NCBI RefSeq assembly: GCF_018069625.1
Contig: NZ_CP072941.1
Location: forward strand, 3,844,001 to 3,908,000
Length of the DNA stretch: 64,000 nucleotides
Direction: 5' to 3'
Source: Streptomyces yatensis
GTDB taxonomy: Bacteria > Actinomycetota > Actinomycetes > Streptomycetales > Streptomycetaceae
Part shown: positions 43,067 through 52,350 of the stretch, piece after piece
Layout of the letters: each line of letters starts with the position of its first letter
Numbering within the stretch: position 1 is the stretch's first letter
The notes under the pieces: model-generated
The model's database searches: none
What the model was told of the DNA's origin: nothing
Seen by the model: only the letters and a program-made list of their open reading frames with translations
Program-made: the position numbers and the translations under genes

Positions 43067-44893
43067 CTGCAGCGCGTCCCGCAGCCGCGCCGCGCGCTCG
43101 GCGACCTCCGCGGGCCCCAGCTCGACCGCCCGCGCACACCACCGCTGTCCCTCGGTGAGCGCCCCGCGGCGGGCCGCGAGCAGCGCGAGCCGCAGCGCGG
43201 CCCGGCCGTGCCCCGCCTCGGCGGCACGCGTCCACCACAGGGCGGCCTCCGGCTCGCTGCCCTCCCGGGCCAGCAGCAGCCCCAGGTTGAACGCGCCGTT
43301 GCTGCTGCCCGCCTCGGCGGCCGCCCGGTACCAGCGCGCGGCCTCGACCACGTCGCCGCGCGCGGCGGCGAACATGCCCACCCGCACCTGGGCCCGCCGG
43401 TGGCCCTGGCGCGCGGCGCGCTCGTACCACTCCTCGTACTCGGGGACGTGCGGCCCCGAGCCGTCGTCCGGCGGCGGGGTCGGGAAGCGCGTCCCCGACG
43501 AGCTGCCGAAGCCGGTGCCGGTCGCCGGGTCGCCGCCGACCGACGAGCGGTCCAGCAGCGCGGCCAGCCGGAAGGCGCCCTCGGCGCTGCCGCCGCCCGC
43601 GGCGCAGCGCAGATGGCGCTCGGCGCCCTGGAGGTCGCCGTCCCGCTGCAGGGCGAGGCCGACCTGCAGCGCCGCCTCGGTGTGCCCGGCGGCGGCGGCC
43701 CGCTCGTACCACTGCCGGGCCGCCCGGCCCTCGCCCCGGCCCGCGTACAGGATCCCCAGGTTGAACGCGGCGTCGACGCTGCCCGCCTCGGCCGCCTTGG
43801 AGAACCACGGCTCGGCGCCCGCCGCGTCGCCGCGCTGCAGCAGCATCACGGCGACCGCGTTGGCGGCCTCGCGGTGGCCCGCGTAGGCGGCGCGGCGGTA
43901 CCACTGCTCGGCCTGTGCGGTGCGGCCCTGCTCGGCGCAGAGCAGCCCGAGGTTGTAGGCGCCGTTGATGTCCCCGGCGTCGAGCGCGGCGCGGTACCAG
44001 CGCTCGGCGGTCTGGGGCTCGCCCCGGTCGGCGTGCAGCGCGCCGAGCGCGTTGGCGGCGTTGCCGTCGCCGTCCTGGGCCGCCCGGTGCCACCAGACCG
44101 CCGCGCTGTCCGTGTCGCCCGCGTCGCGCAGCAGGAAGCCCAGCGCGCAGGCGGCGCGGGACTCACCGTCCTTGGCGGACATCAGGTACCAGCGGCCGGC
44201 CTCCTTGGTCTCACCGCGCTTCTCCAGCAGCGTGCCGAGGTGGAGGGCGGCGCGCCGGTGGCCACGCGCGGCGGCCTGCCGGTACCACTGCTCGGCCTCC
44301 TCCCGCCCGGCCCCGTCGGCGCCGCGGCGGCGCTCGGCCACCGGCTCGTCGCCCTCGTCGCGGTCGTCCAGGATGCGGGCGAGGCGGTACGCGGCCTCGC
44401 GGTGGCCGCGCTCGGCGGCCGCGCGGAACCAGCGCTCGGCGCCGATGTCGCTGCGGTGCTCCAGCAGATCGCCCAGCGCGTACGCGCCCAGGGTGTGGCC
44501 GGATTCGGCGGACTGACGCAGCCAGTACTCGGCGGCGGGCTCATCGCCCCGCTCACGGTGGTGCCGGCCCAGGGCGTGGGCCGCGGCGGCGGATCCGGCG
44601 ACGGCGGCTATCCGCCACCAGCCGGCCGCCTCGTCGGCGTAGCCGCGCTGGTGCAGCAGGACGCCGAGGTTGTTGGCGGCGGCGCGATCGCCCGCCGCGG
44701 TGGCTCCCCGCAGATGCGGTTCCGCACCGTCGACGTCACCACGGCGCAGCAGCAGCGCGCCCAGCGCGCTCATCGCGGCGGTGTCACCGGCCTCGGCGGC
44801 ACGACGGTGCCGGGTCTCCTCCTCGGCATCGTCATGCGTGTGCGCAAAACGCCCTGTCTCCAACAGACTGACCCTGTCCCCCATAAATCCCAT
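43049..44893 (-). CDS. Sel1/TPR-repeat protein between two initiator tRNAs
   Basis: This 614-residue protein is built of ~14-15 Sel1-like repeats of ~36 residues (pattern A-x-W-Y-x-x-A-A-x-x-G-x-x-x-A-A-x-x-L-G), an alpha-solenoid for protein-protein contact. A linker (~440-475, Ser/Pro-rich) interrupts the repeats. No signal peptide or membrane segment is visible. The role is unknown. Identical-type tRNA-fMet genes on the same strand lie on both sides. The last codons QELTA are part of a 19-bp repeat. Confidence 0.88.
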   Translation of the reverse strand: MGFMGDRVSLLETGRFAHTHDDAEEETRHRRAAEAGDTAAMSALGALLLRRGDVDGAEPHLRGATAAGDRAAANNLGVLLHQRGYADEAAGWWRIAAVAGSAAAAHALGRHHRERGDEPAAEYWLRQSAESGHTLGAYALGDLLEHRSDIGAERWFRAAAERGHREAAYRLARILDDRDEGDEPVAERRRGADGAGREEAEQWYRQAAARGHRRAALHLGTLLEKRGETKEAGRWYLMSAKDGESRAACALGFLLRDAGDTDSAAVWWHRAAQDGDGNAANALGALHADRGEPQTAERWYRAALDAGDINGAYNLGLLCAEQGRTAQAEQWYRRAAYAGHREAANAVAVMLLQRGDAAGAEPWFSKAAEAGSVDAAFNLGILYAGRGEGRAARQWYERAAAAGHTEAALQVGLALQRDGDLQGAERHLRCAAGGGSAEGAFRLAALLDRSSVGGDPATGTGFGSSSGTRFPTPPPDDGSGPHVPEYEEWYERAARQGHRRAQVRVGMFAAARGDVVEAARWYRAAAEAGSSNGAFNLGLLLAREGSEPEAALWWTRAAEAGHGRAALRLALLAARRGALTEGQRWCARAVELGPAEVAERAARLRDALQQELTA

Positions 44894-45037
44894 CGTGACA
44901 TCACCCGCATCCGGCGTACACCTGGTATACCGCAGCCGAGGAGGTCACTTCAGCGTTTTGTCGACATGCCCACAGAGAGACAACCCAAACGCTTGTATCC
45001 GCATTCCCCGAGTGGACGCGCACAGAACACACAACAA

Positions 45038-45063
45038 GGCCCGGATCCTTGCGGATCCGGGCC
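45038..45063 (-). terminator. Terminator after the second initiator tRNA
   Basis: GGCCCGGATCC (45038-45048), loop TTGC, GGATCCGGGCC (45053-45063). The stem is the same as that after the first tRNA-fMet, indicating that gene and terminator were duplicated together. Confidence 0.88.
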
Positions 45064-45074
45064 GTGTCTGTCAG

Positions 45075-45148
45075 TAGCGGGGACAGGATTTGAACCTGCG
45101 ACCTCTGGGTTATGAGCCCAGCGAGCTACCGAGCTGCTCCACCCCGCG
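45075..45148 (-). tRNA. Initiator tRNA-fMet (CAU), CCA not encoded
   Basis: This 74-base minus-strand copy of the tRNA at 42754-42830 has the same CAT anticodon and initiator features, but it is followed by CTGA rather than CCA, so the CCA end must be added by enzyme. Confidence 0.96.
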
Positions 45149-45218
45149 CTGTGTTGTCACCACCGTATCACGGTGCGCGGGGTCGGCCGCCCGGCCGTTC
45201 TCGCAGGTCGTCAGAGGG

Positions 45219-48161
45219 TCAGCCGCCCTTCTTGCCGGAACCGTCGGTGCTCTGGCTCTGTGGCTGGTTCTGCTTCTGCCCCGGCTTCTCGCCCGCCTTG
45301 GCCTCCGCCTTGGCTGCGCGGTTCAGAGCGTTCCTCAGATCGTCCTGGGCCCTGCCGTACGCCTCCCAGTCCTGCGGCTGCTTCTGGAGCGCGTCCTGGC
45401 CGGCCTGGTACGCCTCCTGGGCGTCCTTGAGGGCTTCCTTCACCGTGGGGTTGGCGCTCGACGGCGGTTCCTGCCCGCCGTCGCCCGGTGGCTGATGCTC
45501 CCCGGACGACTCGCCGAAGACGGCGTCCAGGGCCTCACCCAGGGTGTCCTTGAAGACGGTCTCCTTGCCGTAGGAGACGCCCACCTTCTTCAGCAGCGGG
45601 TAGTTGGCGCTGCCACCGCGGGCGTAGACCGGCTCGATGTACAGGAAGCCGTTGTCCAGTGGCACGGTGAGCAGATTGCCGTACTCGATGTCGGAGTCGG
45701 TGCCTCTGAGGTTCCGGACGAACTCGGCGACCTCCGGATCACCGTTGAGCTCGCTCTGCACCTGCTGTGGCCCCGGCACGTTGGAGGTGACCTTCAGCAG
45801 TCTTATCGTGCCGTAGTCCTTGCTGTTGGCATCCGCGTCGATCGACATGAACGCGCCCAGGTTGGGACGCCCGTTGGGGGTGAAGGTCGTCGTCAGCGAG
45901 AACGTCTGCCCCTTCTGGTCGGGCATCTTCATGCTGAGGTAGTACGGCGGTACCGCGTTCCCGTCCTTGTGGGTCGGGTCCTCGGGGACCTGCCAGGCGT
46001 CACTGCCGCTGTAGAACTGCGTCGGGTCGGTGACGTGGTAGCGGGTCAGCAGCTCGCGCTGGACCTTGAAGAGGTCCTGCGGATACCGCAGATGCTCCAT
46101 CAGGTCCTTGCTGATCTTCTCCTTGGGCTCGACCGTGCCCGGGAACGCCTTCTCCCAGGTCTTGAGGACCGGATCCTTGGTGTCCCACTCGTAGAGCTTG
46201 ACCGTGCCGTCGTAGGCGTCCACGGTCGCCTTGACCGAGTTGCGGATGTAGTTGACCTTGTTCTGCTGGGCGACCACCGAGCGGTCTCCGTCGCTCAGCG
46301 AGTCGGCCGTGCTGTCGCCCAGGGTCGTCCGCGAGGCGTACGGATAGCCGTTGGTCGTGGTGTACGCGTCGACGACCCACTTGATCCGGCCGCCCACCAC
46401 CGCCGGATAGGCGTCGCCGTCGATGGTCAGCCAGGGGGCGACCTTCTCGACGCGCTCCTTGGGGGTGCGGTTGTACAGGATCCGCGAACCGTCGCCGATC
46501 GCGCCCGAGTAGAGGATCTGGGGCTCGCCGAACGCCACCGCGTAGGCGGCGCGGTTGACCGGGTTGGAGAGGCTGACCCCGCTCTTGCCCTGGTAGCTGG
46601 TGGTCTTCTCGCCGTTCTTCTCGTAGTCGAGCTCCTTCTGGGGGCCACCGACTATCGAGTACTGATCGGTCTTCTCGCCGTAGTAGACCTGCTGCTTGTA
46701 GGTGCCGACCCCGCCGCCGCTGGAGCTCTTGGTGGGCAGCCCGGACTCGGTGAAGTCCGGCGAGCCGGCCGGGTCCGCGTTGGGATCGGTCGTGGTGCCC
46801 TTCGCCGCCACCATGCCGTAGCCATGGGTGTAGGTGAAGTGGTCGTTGATCCAGTTCCGCTTGGGGATGCCGTTGAGGTTCAGCTCGCGCACACCGACGA
46901 CGGTGTCCTGATCCTTGCCGTCGGCACCCTTGTAGCGGTCGACGTCCAGCGTCGAGGGGAACTGGTAGTACTTCCGCTCCTGCTGGAGCTGCTGGAAGGT
47001 CGGCGAGATGACGCTCGGGTCGATCAGCCGGTAACTGGCCGTCGTATTGGCGTCCTTACGGAGCTTCTCGCCGCCCTCGCTGTCGTTCTTGCCGGAGTAG
47101 TCCGCCACCTTGGAGTCATCGATGCCGTACGCCTGGCGCGTGGCCTCGATGTTCTTCTGGATGTACGGCGCCTCCTTGGCCTGCTCGTTCGGCTGGACCT
47201 GGAACTTCTGCACGATCGCCGGGTAGAGCCCGCCGATGAGGATCGCCGACAGCACCATCAGCCCGAAGCCGATGACCGGCAGCTGCCAGGTGCGGCGCCA
47301 CAGCGTCGCGAAGAAGAGCACCGCGCAGATGGCCGCGATGCAGAACAGGATCGTCTTGGCGGGCAGATAGGCGTTGGCGTCCACATAGCGCAGCCCCGTC
47401 CAGTTGCCCGTCGCCTTGAAGTCGCTGGACTTCACCGCGAGGCCGTAGCGATCCAGCCAGTACGCCACCGCCTTGAGCGCGACGAAGACGCCCAGCAGCA
47501 CCGACAGATGGCCGGTGGCCGCGGCGGTCGCGCGGGCGCCCGGGCTGGTGACCCGCAGGCCCCCGTAGAGGTAGTGCACCAGGGCGGCGGCGATGAGCGA
47601 GAGCACCGTGGCCGCGAAGCCGAAGCTCAGCAGGAAGCGGTACCAGGGCAGATCGAAGGCGTAGAACGCCACGTCCTTGTGGAACTGCGGGTCCTTCTGG
47701 CCGAACGGCACGCCATTGACCCACAGCAGCCAGATCCGCCACTGGCCGGCCGCCGAGGCGCCCGCGATCAGCCCGACCAGGGCGGTGACCGCCAGCAGCA
47801 CCCACTTCTTGAACGGGGCGATACCCATCCGGTAGCGGTCCAGGCTCTGCTGCTCCATGGACATCGCGCTGAGTGGCGGCCGCAGCCGGTGCGCCAGCCA
47901 GATGTTGATCCCCACCGCCGTGGCCATCAGCACGCCGAAGACGAAGAACAACCCGATCTTCGTCTTCAGGGTCGTACTGAAGACGGACGAGTAATGAAGC
48001 GAGCGATACCAGAGCCAATCCGTCCAAAACCCGGCAAACATGACAAAGAGCATGGCCAATACGGCCAGCACGCCCAGGGTCATGAGCAGGGTCCTGGCAC
48101 GCCGGGACGGTCGGCCGACTCTCATCCGCGGCCCCGTCGGGCCTCCGCCGCGGTCCGGCAT
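45219..48161 (-). CDS. UPF0182 large membrane protein
   Basis: This ~980-residue protein belongs to UPF0182 (COG1615). About seven helices lie in residues ~20-320, starting with [26 protein letters not shown] ~550-residue soluble, probably extracytoplasmic domain follows, with conserved blocks such as [15 protein letters not shown] and [18 protein letters not shown]. The C-terminus is a disordered Gln/Lys/Gly-rich tail. Function is unknown. I chose ATG 48161 (MPDRGGGP); a GTG at 48182 is possible and neither has a strong ribosome-binding site. Confidence 0.88.
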   Translation of the reverse strand: MPDRGGGPTGPRMRVGRPSRRARTLLMTLGVLAVLAMLFVMFAGFWTDWLWYRSLHYSSVFSTTLKTKIGLFFVFGVLMATAVGINIWLAHRLRPPLSAMSMEQQSLDRYRMGIAPFKKWVLLAVTALVGLIAGASAAGQWRIWLLWVNGVPFGQKDPQFHKDVAFYAFDLPWYRFLLSFGFAATVLSLIAAALVHYLYGGLRVTSPGARATAAATGHLSVLLGVFVALKAVAYWLDRYGLAVKSSDFKATGNWTGLRYVDANAYLPAKTILFCIAAICAVLFFATLWRRTWQLPVIGFGLMVLSAILIGGLYPAIVQKFQVQPNEQAKEAPYIQKNIEATRQAYGIDDSKVADYSGKNDSEGGEKLRKDANTTASYRLIDPSVISPTFQQLQQERKYYQFPSTLDVDRYKGADGKDQDTVVGVRELNLNGIPKRNWINDHFTYTHGYGMVAAKGTTTDPNADPAGSPDFTESGLPTKSSSGGGVGTYKQQVYYGEKTDQYSIVGGPQKELDYEKNGEKTTSYQGKSGVSLSNPVNRAAYAVAFGEPQILYSGAIGDGSRILYNRTPKERVEKVAPWLTIDGDAYPAVVGGRIKWVVDAYTTTNGYPYASRTTLGDSTADSLSDGDRSVVAQQNKVNYIRNSVKATVDAYDGTVKLYEWDTKDPVLKTWEKAFPGTVEPKEKISKDLMEHLRYPQDLFKVQRELLTRYHVTDPTQFYSGSDAWQVPEDPTHKDGNAVPPYYLSMKMPDQKGQTFSLTTTFTPNGRPNLGAFMSIDADANSKDYGTIRLLKVTSNVPGPQQVQSELNGDPEVAEFVRNLRGTDSDIEYGNLLTVPLDNGFLYIEPVYARGGSANYPLLKKVGVSYGKETVFKDTLGEALDAVFGESSGEHQPPGDGGQEPPSSANPTVKEALKDAQEAYQAGQDALQKQPQDWEAYGRAQDDLRNALNRAAKAEAKAGEKPGQKQNQPQSQSTDGSGKKGG

Positions 48162-48295
48162 CTGGAAAGCCAAGGTGCGCACCTCGAAGTTCGCTGTCGA
48201 TTGAGGGACCCTGAACTCCAGGGCCCACCTGATGCAACTTACTCAGGCTTTACTCAGTTCCCGTTTCCGGGTCCGAACAGGGCACGATATGAACC

Positions 48296-48859
48296 ATGTC
48301 CAACGCAACCCCCGGCACCGACCCGCTGGCCTCGAATCCTCTGACCCGAGCCGTCCTCGAAATTGACGAGTACGCCTCAGGGCTCGGCTGGGACCAGCCC
48401 GCCCGGCTCTTCGCCCTCGTCGACACCGCCCGGCTGCGCGCCGAGGAGCCCGGCCTCGCCTCCCAGCTCGGCCTTGACGAGGGCGGCGAGGAGATCGCCT
48501 CCCTGACCCCCATCGAGCAGGACGAGCTGCCCTCCGGCGCCCCGCTGGACGAGTTCCTCGCCACCATCGCCTGGCCCGACGCCGTGACCGGCTGCGCCCT
48601 GACCGTCGAGCGGCAGATGCTGCCGCCGTCCGCCGAGGGCTCCGTGCCCAAGGGCCTGGCCGACGCCGAGCTGGCCAAGTGGGTCGCCGAGCACCCGGAC
48701 CGCCAGGAGGTCCGGATGACCGTCGCCGTGCTGCGGGACGGCACGCGCGAGTCGGCCCTGCGGCTGCGGGACAAGGACTCTCCGACCGAGGTGCTCACCG
48801 GCGCCGGCCTGGTGCCGGGCCTGGCGGACGCGCTCAGCGCCACCTTCGCCACCGACTGA
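48296..48859 (+). CDS. PPA1309-family protein
   Basis: This 187-residue acidic protein has conserved EIDEYASGLGWDQPARLFALVDT at the N-terminus and WPDAVTGCALTVERQMLPP in the middle, the marks of the PPA1309 family found across actinobacteria next to UPF0182 and the PDZ-Lon gene. No enzyme motif or membrane segment is visible; the role is unknown. It is divergent from UPF0182 with 134 bases between. Confidence 0.85.
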   Translation: MSNATPGTDPLASNPLTRAVLEIDEYASGLGWDQPARLFALVDTARLRAEEPGLASQLGLDEGGEEIASLTPIEQDELPSGAPLDEFLATIAWPDAVTGCALTVERQMLPPSAEGSVPKGLADAELAKWVAEHPDRQEVRMTVAVLRDGTRESALRLRDKDSPTEVLTGAGLVPGLADALSATFATD

Positions 48860-48881
48860 CCGCTTGAGCGGGGGGCGCCGC

Positions 48882-49976
48882 TCAGCCCGTCGTGCACTTC
48901 GGCAGACCGGCGGTGTCCCCCTTACGGATCTTCTCGAGCGCCTTGAGGGCGTCGTCGATCGTGTGCACCTTGACCAGCCTCAGCCCGCCCGGCACGTCCT
49001 TGGCGGCGGCCGCGCAGTTCTCCTTGGGCGTGAGGAAGTACTGCGCGCCCGCGTCGCGCGCGCCGATCGTCTTCATCTCGATCCCGCCGATCGGGCCGAC
49101 CGTGCCCTTGTCGTCGATGGTGCCGGTGCCCGCGATGTACTTCCCGCCGGTGAGGTCGCCGGCCGACAGCCGGTCCACGATCCCGAGCGCGAACATCAGA
49201 CCCGCGCTGGGCCCGCCCACGTCCGCCAGCTTGATGTCGATCCGGAACGGGAAGGTGTAGTCGACCCCGGCCTGGATGCCCACGATGGCGCGGGAGCGGC
49301 CCTGGTCCGCCTTCGCGGTGGTGATCGTGACGCGCTCCTCGCCGGTGGGCTGCTTGCCGCGCTTCTCCGCCGCTGCCACGTCCTTGGCCGGGACGACCGA
49401 GAAGGTCACCTTCTGGCCCGGCTTGTGCTTGGTGACCAGCTTGGCGACGTCATCGGGCTCGCGCACCGCGGTGCCGTCCACCGACTTGATCACATCGCCC
49501 GCGTGCAGCTTGCCCTGGGCCGGGGCGCCCTTCTGGACGGCCCCGACGATGACATGCGCGGTGACCGGCTTCTTCAGCGCCCGCAGCGCCGCGACCTTGG
49601 CGGACTCCTGGGACTGGGTGAACTCCTCGGCGTTCTGCTGGTCGACCTGGTCCGGGGTCTTGTCGTCCGGGTAGAGGGTGCTGTGCGGCACGACCACGTC
49701 ATCGTGCGCCAGCCAGCCGTAGACGGCCTCCACGAGGTTCATCCGGTACTCGGAGCCGGTGACGCGGACCGTGGTCATGTTCAGATGGCCACCCGTGGTC
49801 TCGCAGTTCTTGCGGCCCGAGATCTGCAGCACGCACTCCCCGTTGTGCTCGCCCAGGGTGTTGTACGTCGGCCCGGGAGACATCTCCGCGTACGGCACCG
49901 GGATCAGCACTCCTGCGCAGAGCAGCGCGATCAGCATCAGAAGGGAGGCGAGCATCGTCGCAGTGCGGCGTGGCAT
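48882..49976 (-). CDS. PDZ-domain Lon-like membrane protease (YlbL type)
   Basis: This 364-residue protein has an N-terminal membrane anchor (~7-28; MLASLLMLIALLCAGVLIPVP). A PDZ domain follows (~130-215; GAPAQGKLHAGDVIKSVDGT), then a C-terminal Lon-type proteolytic domain with the Ser-Lys pair: Ser in GGPSAGLMFAL (~255) and Lys in IGGIEMKTIGA (~300). It probably degrades envelope-associated or membrane proteins on the outer face. It ends 22 bases from the convergent PPA1309-family gene. Confidence 0.92.
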   Translation of the reverse strand: MPRRTATMLASLLMLIALLCAGVLIPVPYAEMSPGPTYNTLGEHNGECVLQISGRKNCETTGGHLNMTTVRVTGSEYRMNLVEAVYGWLAHDDVVVPHSTLYPDDKTPDQVDQQNAEEFTQSQESAKVAALRALKKPVTAHVIVGAVQKGAPAQGKLHAGDVIKSVDGTAVREPDDVAKLVTKHKPGQKVTFSVVPAKDVAAAEKRGKQPTGEERVTITTAKADQGRSRAIVGIQAGVDYTFPFRIDIKLADVGGPSAGLMFALGIVDRLSAGDLTGGKYIAGTGTIDDKGTVGPIGGIEMKTIGARDAGAQYFLTPKENCAAAAKDVPGGLRLVKVHTIDDALKALEKIRKGDTAGLPKCTTG

Positions 49977-50053
49977 GGAACGACAGTACGGGACCCGTCC
50001 GTCAGTCCACCGTCGGGGCCGTCCGTACGAGGGGCGGCGCGGACGGGGCGCGG

Positions 50054-50236
50054 TCAGGCCGCGGCGTCCGAATCGGAGGGCCGGCGCTCCATCGCCTCGC
50101 GGAAGCGGGCGTATCCGGCCAACTCAGCTACGTCTCCCCCGGACTTCCGTTTTACGGCTCGGGCGGCTATGCCCGCGTATATCGCCGCGGCTATCGCCGC
50201 GAACAGCGGAATGAGCAACCAGAGAAGCGCACCCAC
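50054..50236 (-). CDS. Small single-pass membrane protein
   Basis: This 60-residue protein has one N-terminal helix (LLWLLIPLFAAIAAAIYAGIA), then a basic and acidic cytosolic tail (RFREAMERRPSDSD). Small conserved proteins of this form are present in other streptomycetes at this place, as far as I recall. The function is unknown. GGTGCGCTT context around the start gives little ribosome-binding-site support. Confidence 0.65.
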   Translation of the reverse strand: MGALLWLLIPLFAAIAAAIYAGIAARAVKRKSGGDVAELAGYARFREAMERRPSDSDAAA

Positions 50237-50378
50237 AGCAGCCTCCCGACCCCTGGAAAAATCGCGGTAGACGACCGCGACTGACAGATGAGCAGATTAG
50301 TCCTCTGCCAGGTCAACGCTCACGGCAGGGTGGGGGTTACGCAAGTGGAGTACACCCTTCCGTGCTCCTCCGCATTCC

Positions 50379-50446
50379 CGCTACGCGCCCACCCGCCCTC
50401 CCGTCACCCGACCACCACCCCCCAACGAGGCGCTACGCGCCCACCC
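50379..50446 (-). repeat. Duplicated moaE end, offset 52 bp
   Basis: CGCTACGCGCCCACCC occurs at 50431-50446, covering the moaE stop and last three codons, and again at 50379-50394. The copy downstream of the gene repeats V-G-A-stop in another frame (52 is 1 mod 3). Confidence 0.8.
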
Positions 50447-50891
50447 ATTCCTCTGTCCCGTCCGCGAAAGACTGGTGCTTCCAGATCGGTACCTCGCGCT
50501 TGAGGTCGTCGATCAGACGGCGGCAGGCGGCGAACGCCTCCGCGCGGTGCGGGCAGGAGACGGCCACCACCACGGCCAGATCGCCGATCGCCAGATCGCC
50601 CACCCGGTGCACGGCGGCCAGCGCGCGGACCGGGAAGTCGGCCGCGACCTTCTCGGCCACCCGGCGCAGCTCGGCCTCGGCGGTCGGATGCGCGGAATAG
50701 CCGAGGGCGCCGACCTCCGCGCCCCCGTCGTGATTGCGCACGGTGCCCACGAACAGCGCCGTACCGCCCGCCGCGGCATCGCCCACCGCCCCGAACACCT
50801 CGTCCACGGAGAGGGGGGTGTCACGGACGGCGAGCAGCCGGATGGGGTTGGCGGCCGCGAGTTCGCCGGGGTGATCGTACGAATGTGCCAT
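50433..50891 (-). CDS. moaE: Molybdopterin synthase catalytic subunit MoaE
   Basis: This 152-residue MoaE inserts sulfur, carried by MoaD, into precursor Z to form molybdopterin. Family motifs are ALFVGTVRNHDGG, LGYSAHPTAE, CPHRAEAFAACRRLID and the Lys of VPIWKHQSF. The start is ATG 50891 (MAHSY); an ATG three codons upstream is possible. No other molybdenum-cofactor gene is nearby. Its 3' end is duplicated 52 bp downstream. Confidence 0.92.
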   Translation of the reverse strand: MAHSYDHPGELAAANPIRLLAVRDTPLSVDEVFGAVGDAAAGGTALFVGTVRNHDGGAEVGALGYSAHPTAEAELRRVAEKVAADFPVRALAAVHRVGDLAIGDLAVVVAVSCPHRAEAFAACRRLIDDLKREVPIWKHQSFADGTEEWVGA

Positions 50892-50971
50892 GCCGTCCAT
50901 CGTGCCGCACCGTCCCGTCTTCACGTAATACCGGATCCCGGAAAGCATCTTCCGGTGCAGGCCTGTCCGGA

Positions 50972-51054
50972 TCAGGCCCGTGTCGGGCCCGCGCCAGTCC
51001 CCTCTCAGGCCCGTGTCGGGCCCGTCTCAGACCCGTGTCGGGCCCGTCTCAGGC
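50972..51054 (-). repeat. 22-bp repeats at the end of the SDR gene
   Basis: Units starting TCAGGCCCGTGTCGGGCCCG occur at 50972, 51005 and 51027, each beginning with TCA, which on the minus strand is TGA. The SDR gene's own TGA is the TCA at 51049-51051, exactly 22 bp from the previous one. The stop therefore recurs in all three frames. Confidence 0.88.
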
Positions 51055-52158
51055 GCGGCGGCGCGCCTTACGGGCGCGGCGCACGATCGCCGCGGTGCCC
51101 ACCAGGGCCACGGTCGCACCCGCGGCGCCGAGCGTCGTGGCGTCCTTACGGCCCAGACGCCGACCGGCGACCGTATGGCGGCCGGAGACCTCCTCCAGCA
51201 GCTCCGCCAGGACCTCCTCGTTGGTCCAGCGCGGCCGCCAGCCCGCCGCGTGCAGCCTGCTGCCGCTGATCGCCCACGGATGCATGGTGTACGCGAGATC
51301 GCCGGCCGGGGACGGCGTCAGACCGAGCCGGTGCAGCCGGGAGGCGGCGCCCAGGGCGACCGCCGAGGGCAGCTCCATGCGCCGGATTCCGGACAGCTCC
51401 TCGACCTCCTCCTGCTCCAGCCAGCCCTCGCAACCGACCGCCAGCTCGCCCTCGACCTTCTCCAGGGCGGCGTACTCCAGCGCCCCGACCAGGTCCTCCA
51501 CATGGCAGAACTGCCAGGTGGGACGGGATCCGGCGACGACCAGCAGACGCGGTGACTCGAAGTAGCGGGTGAGCGCGGTGTCCGTGCCGCCGACCAGGAT
51601 CGCCGGGCGCACCACGGTGACATTCAGCCCCGGATGCGCCCGGGGCGCGCGCTCCCCGAGCCTCTCGATCTCCAGCAGATCGCCGACACCGGTGGCCTCG
51701 GCGGTCGCCCGCAGCTCCGCGTCCTCGGCGAGCGGCACGGCGTTGTCCGGGAGCGCCCCGTAGACCATCGCCGAGGTGCACAGCACCACCCGGCGCACCC
51801 CCGCCGCCGCGGCGGCCGTGAGAACGGTCTGGGTGCCGCGCACGTTGTAAGCGGTGCGGGCGGCCGCGTCGGTGCCCAGGTCCAGGTCGACGGCGAGGTG
51901 GACCACCACGTCCGCGCCGCGCAGCTTCTCGGCGATGGCCGGATCGCGGACGTCCAGCACATGCCACTGCGCCTCGCTCACCTCACCGCGGCGTTCATCG
52001 ATGGCCAGGACCTGCTTGACCTCTTCGGACTCCGCGAGCCGCTGCGTGAGCAGGGCACCTGGGCCCGAGGCGGCACCGGTCACCGCCACGACGGGCCGTC
52101 GTGCGGTGCGAGCCGTATCGTTTCGCGCAGCGCGAACTTCTCGGTCTGGGGAACTCAC
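51049..52158 (-). CDS. Atypical NAD-dependent epimerase/SDR-like protein
   Basis: This 369-residue protein has an extended-SDR Rossmann fold with VVAVTGAASGPGALLTQRL and DVVVHLAVDLD. The active-site Tyr-x-x-x-Lys is not seen in its usual place (the region reads GVGDLLEIERLGE), so it may be a non-catalytic or altered member. A C-terminal hydrophobic helix (TLGAAGATVALVGTAAIV) followed by RRARKARRR could anchor it in the membrane. GTG 52158 has GGAG 8 bases upstream. Confidence 0.85.
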   Translation of the reverse strand: MSSPDREVRAARNDTARTARRPVVAVTGAASGPGALLTQRLAESEEVKQVLAIDERRGEVSEAQWHVLDVRDPAIAEKLRGADVVVHLAVDLDLGTDAAARTAYNVRGTQTVLTAAAAAGVRRVVLCTSAMVYGALPDNAVPLAEDAELRATAEATGVGDLLEIERLGERAPRAHPGLNVTVVRPAILVGGTDTALTRYFESPRLLVVAGSRPTWQFCHVEDLVGALEYAALEKVEGELAVGCEGWLEQEEVEELSGIRRMELPSAVALGAASRLHRLGLTPSPAGDLAYTMHPWAISGSRLHAAGWRPRWTNEEVLAELLEEVSGRHTVAGRRLGRKDATTLGAAGATVALVGTAAIVRRARKARRRA

Positions 52159-52350
52159 CGGGCGTCTCCAGCGGTTGTCTTCAGTACGGAGCGCATGCAC
52201 GCATACGTACCAGGTGACGTCCATCCTGCCGCAGGGCGGCGATCAGCGAAGCACCGAGCCCGGAAACCGGCGAGGTGTCTAGGCTGGGTGGTGATGTCGG
52301 GCATCCGCCACCGGCCCGGGAGCCGGTGGCCCAACGAGCCGAGGAAACCC

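Noticed and set aside
45090..48344. A 1084-codon open frame on the + strand opposite UPF0182
   Set aside because: It is the antisense shadow typical of GC-rich DNA, begins inside a tRNA gene, and the minus-strand UPF0182 protein has clear family motifs and membrane segments.
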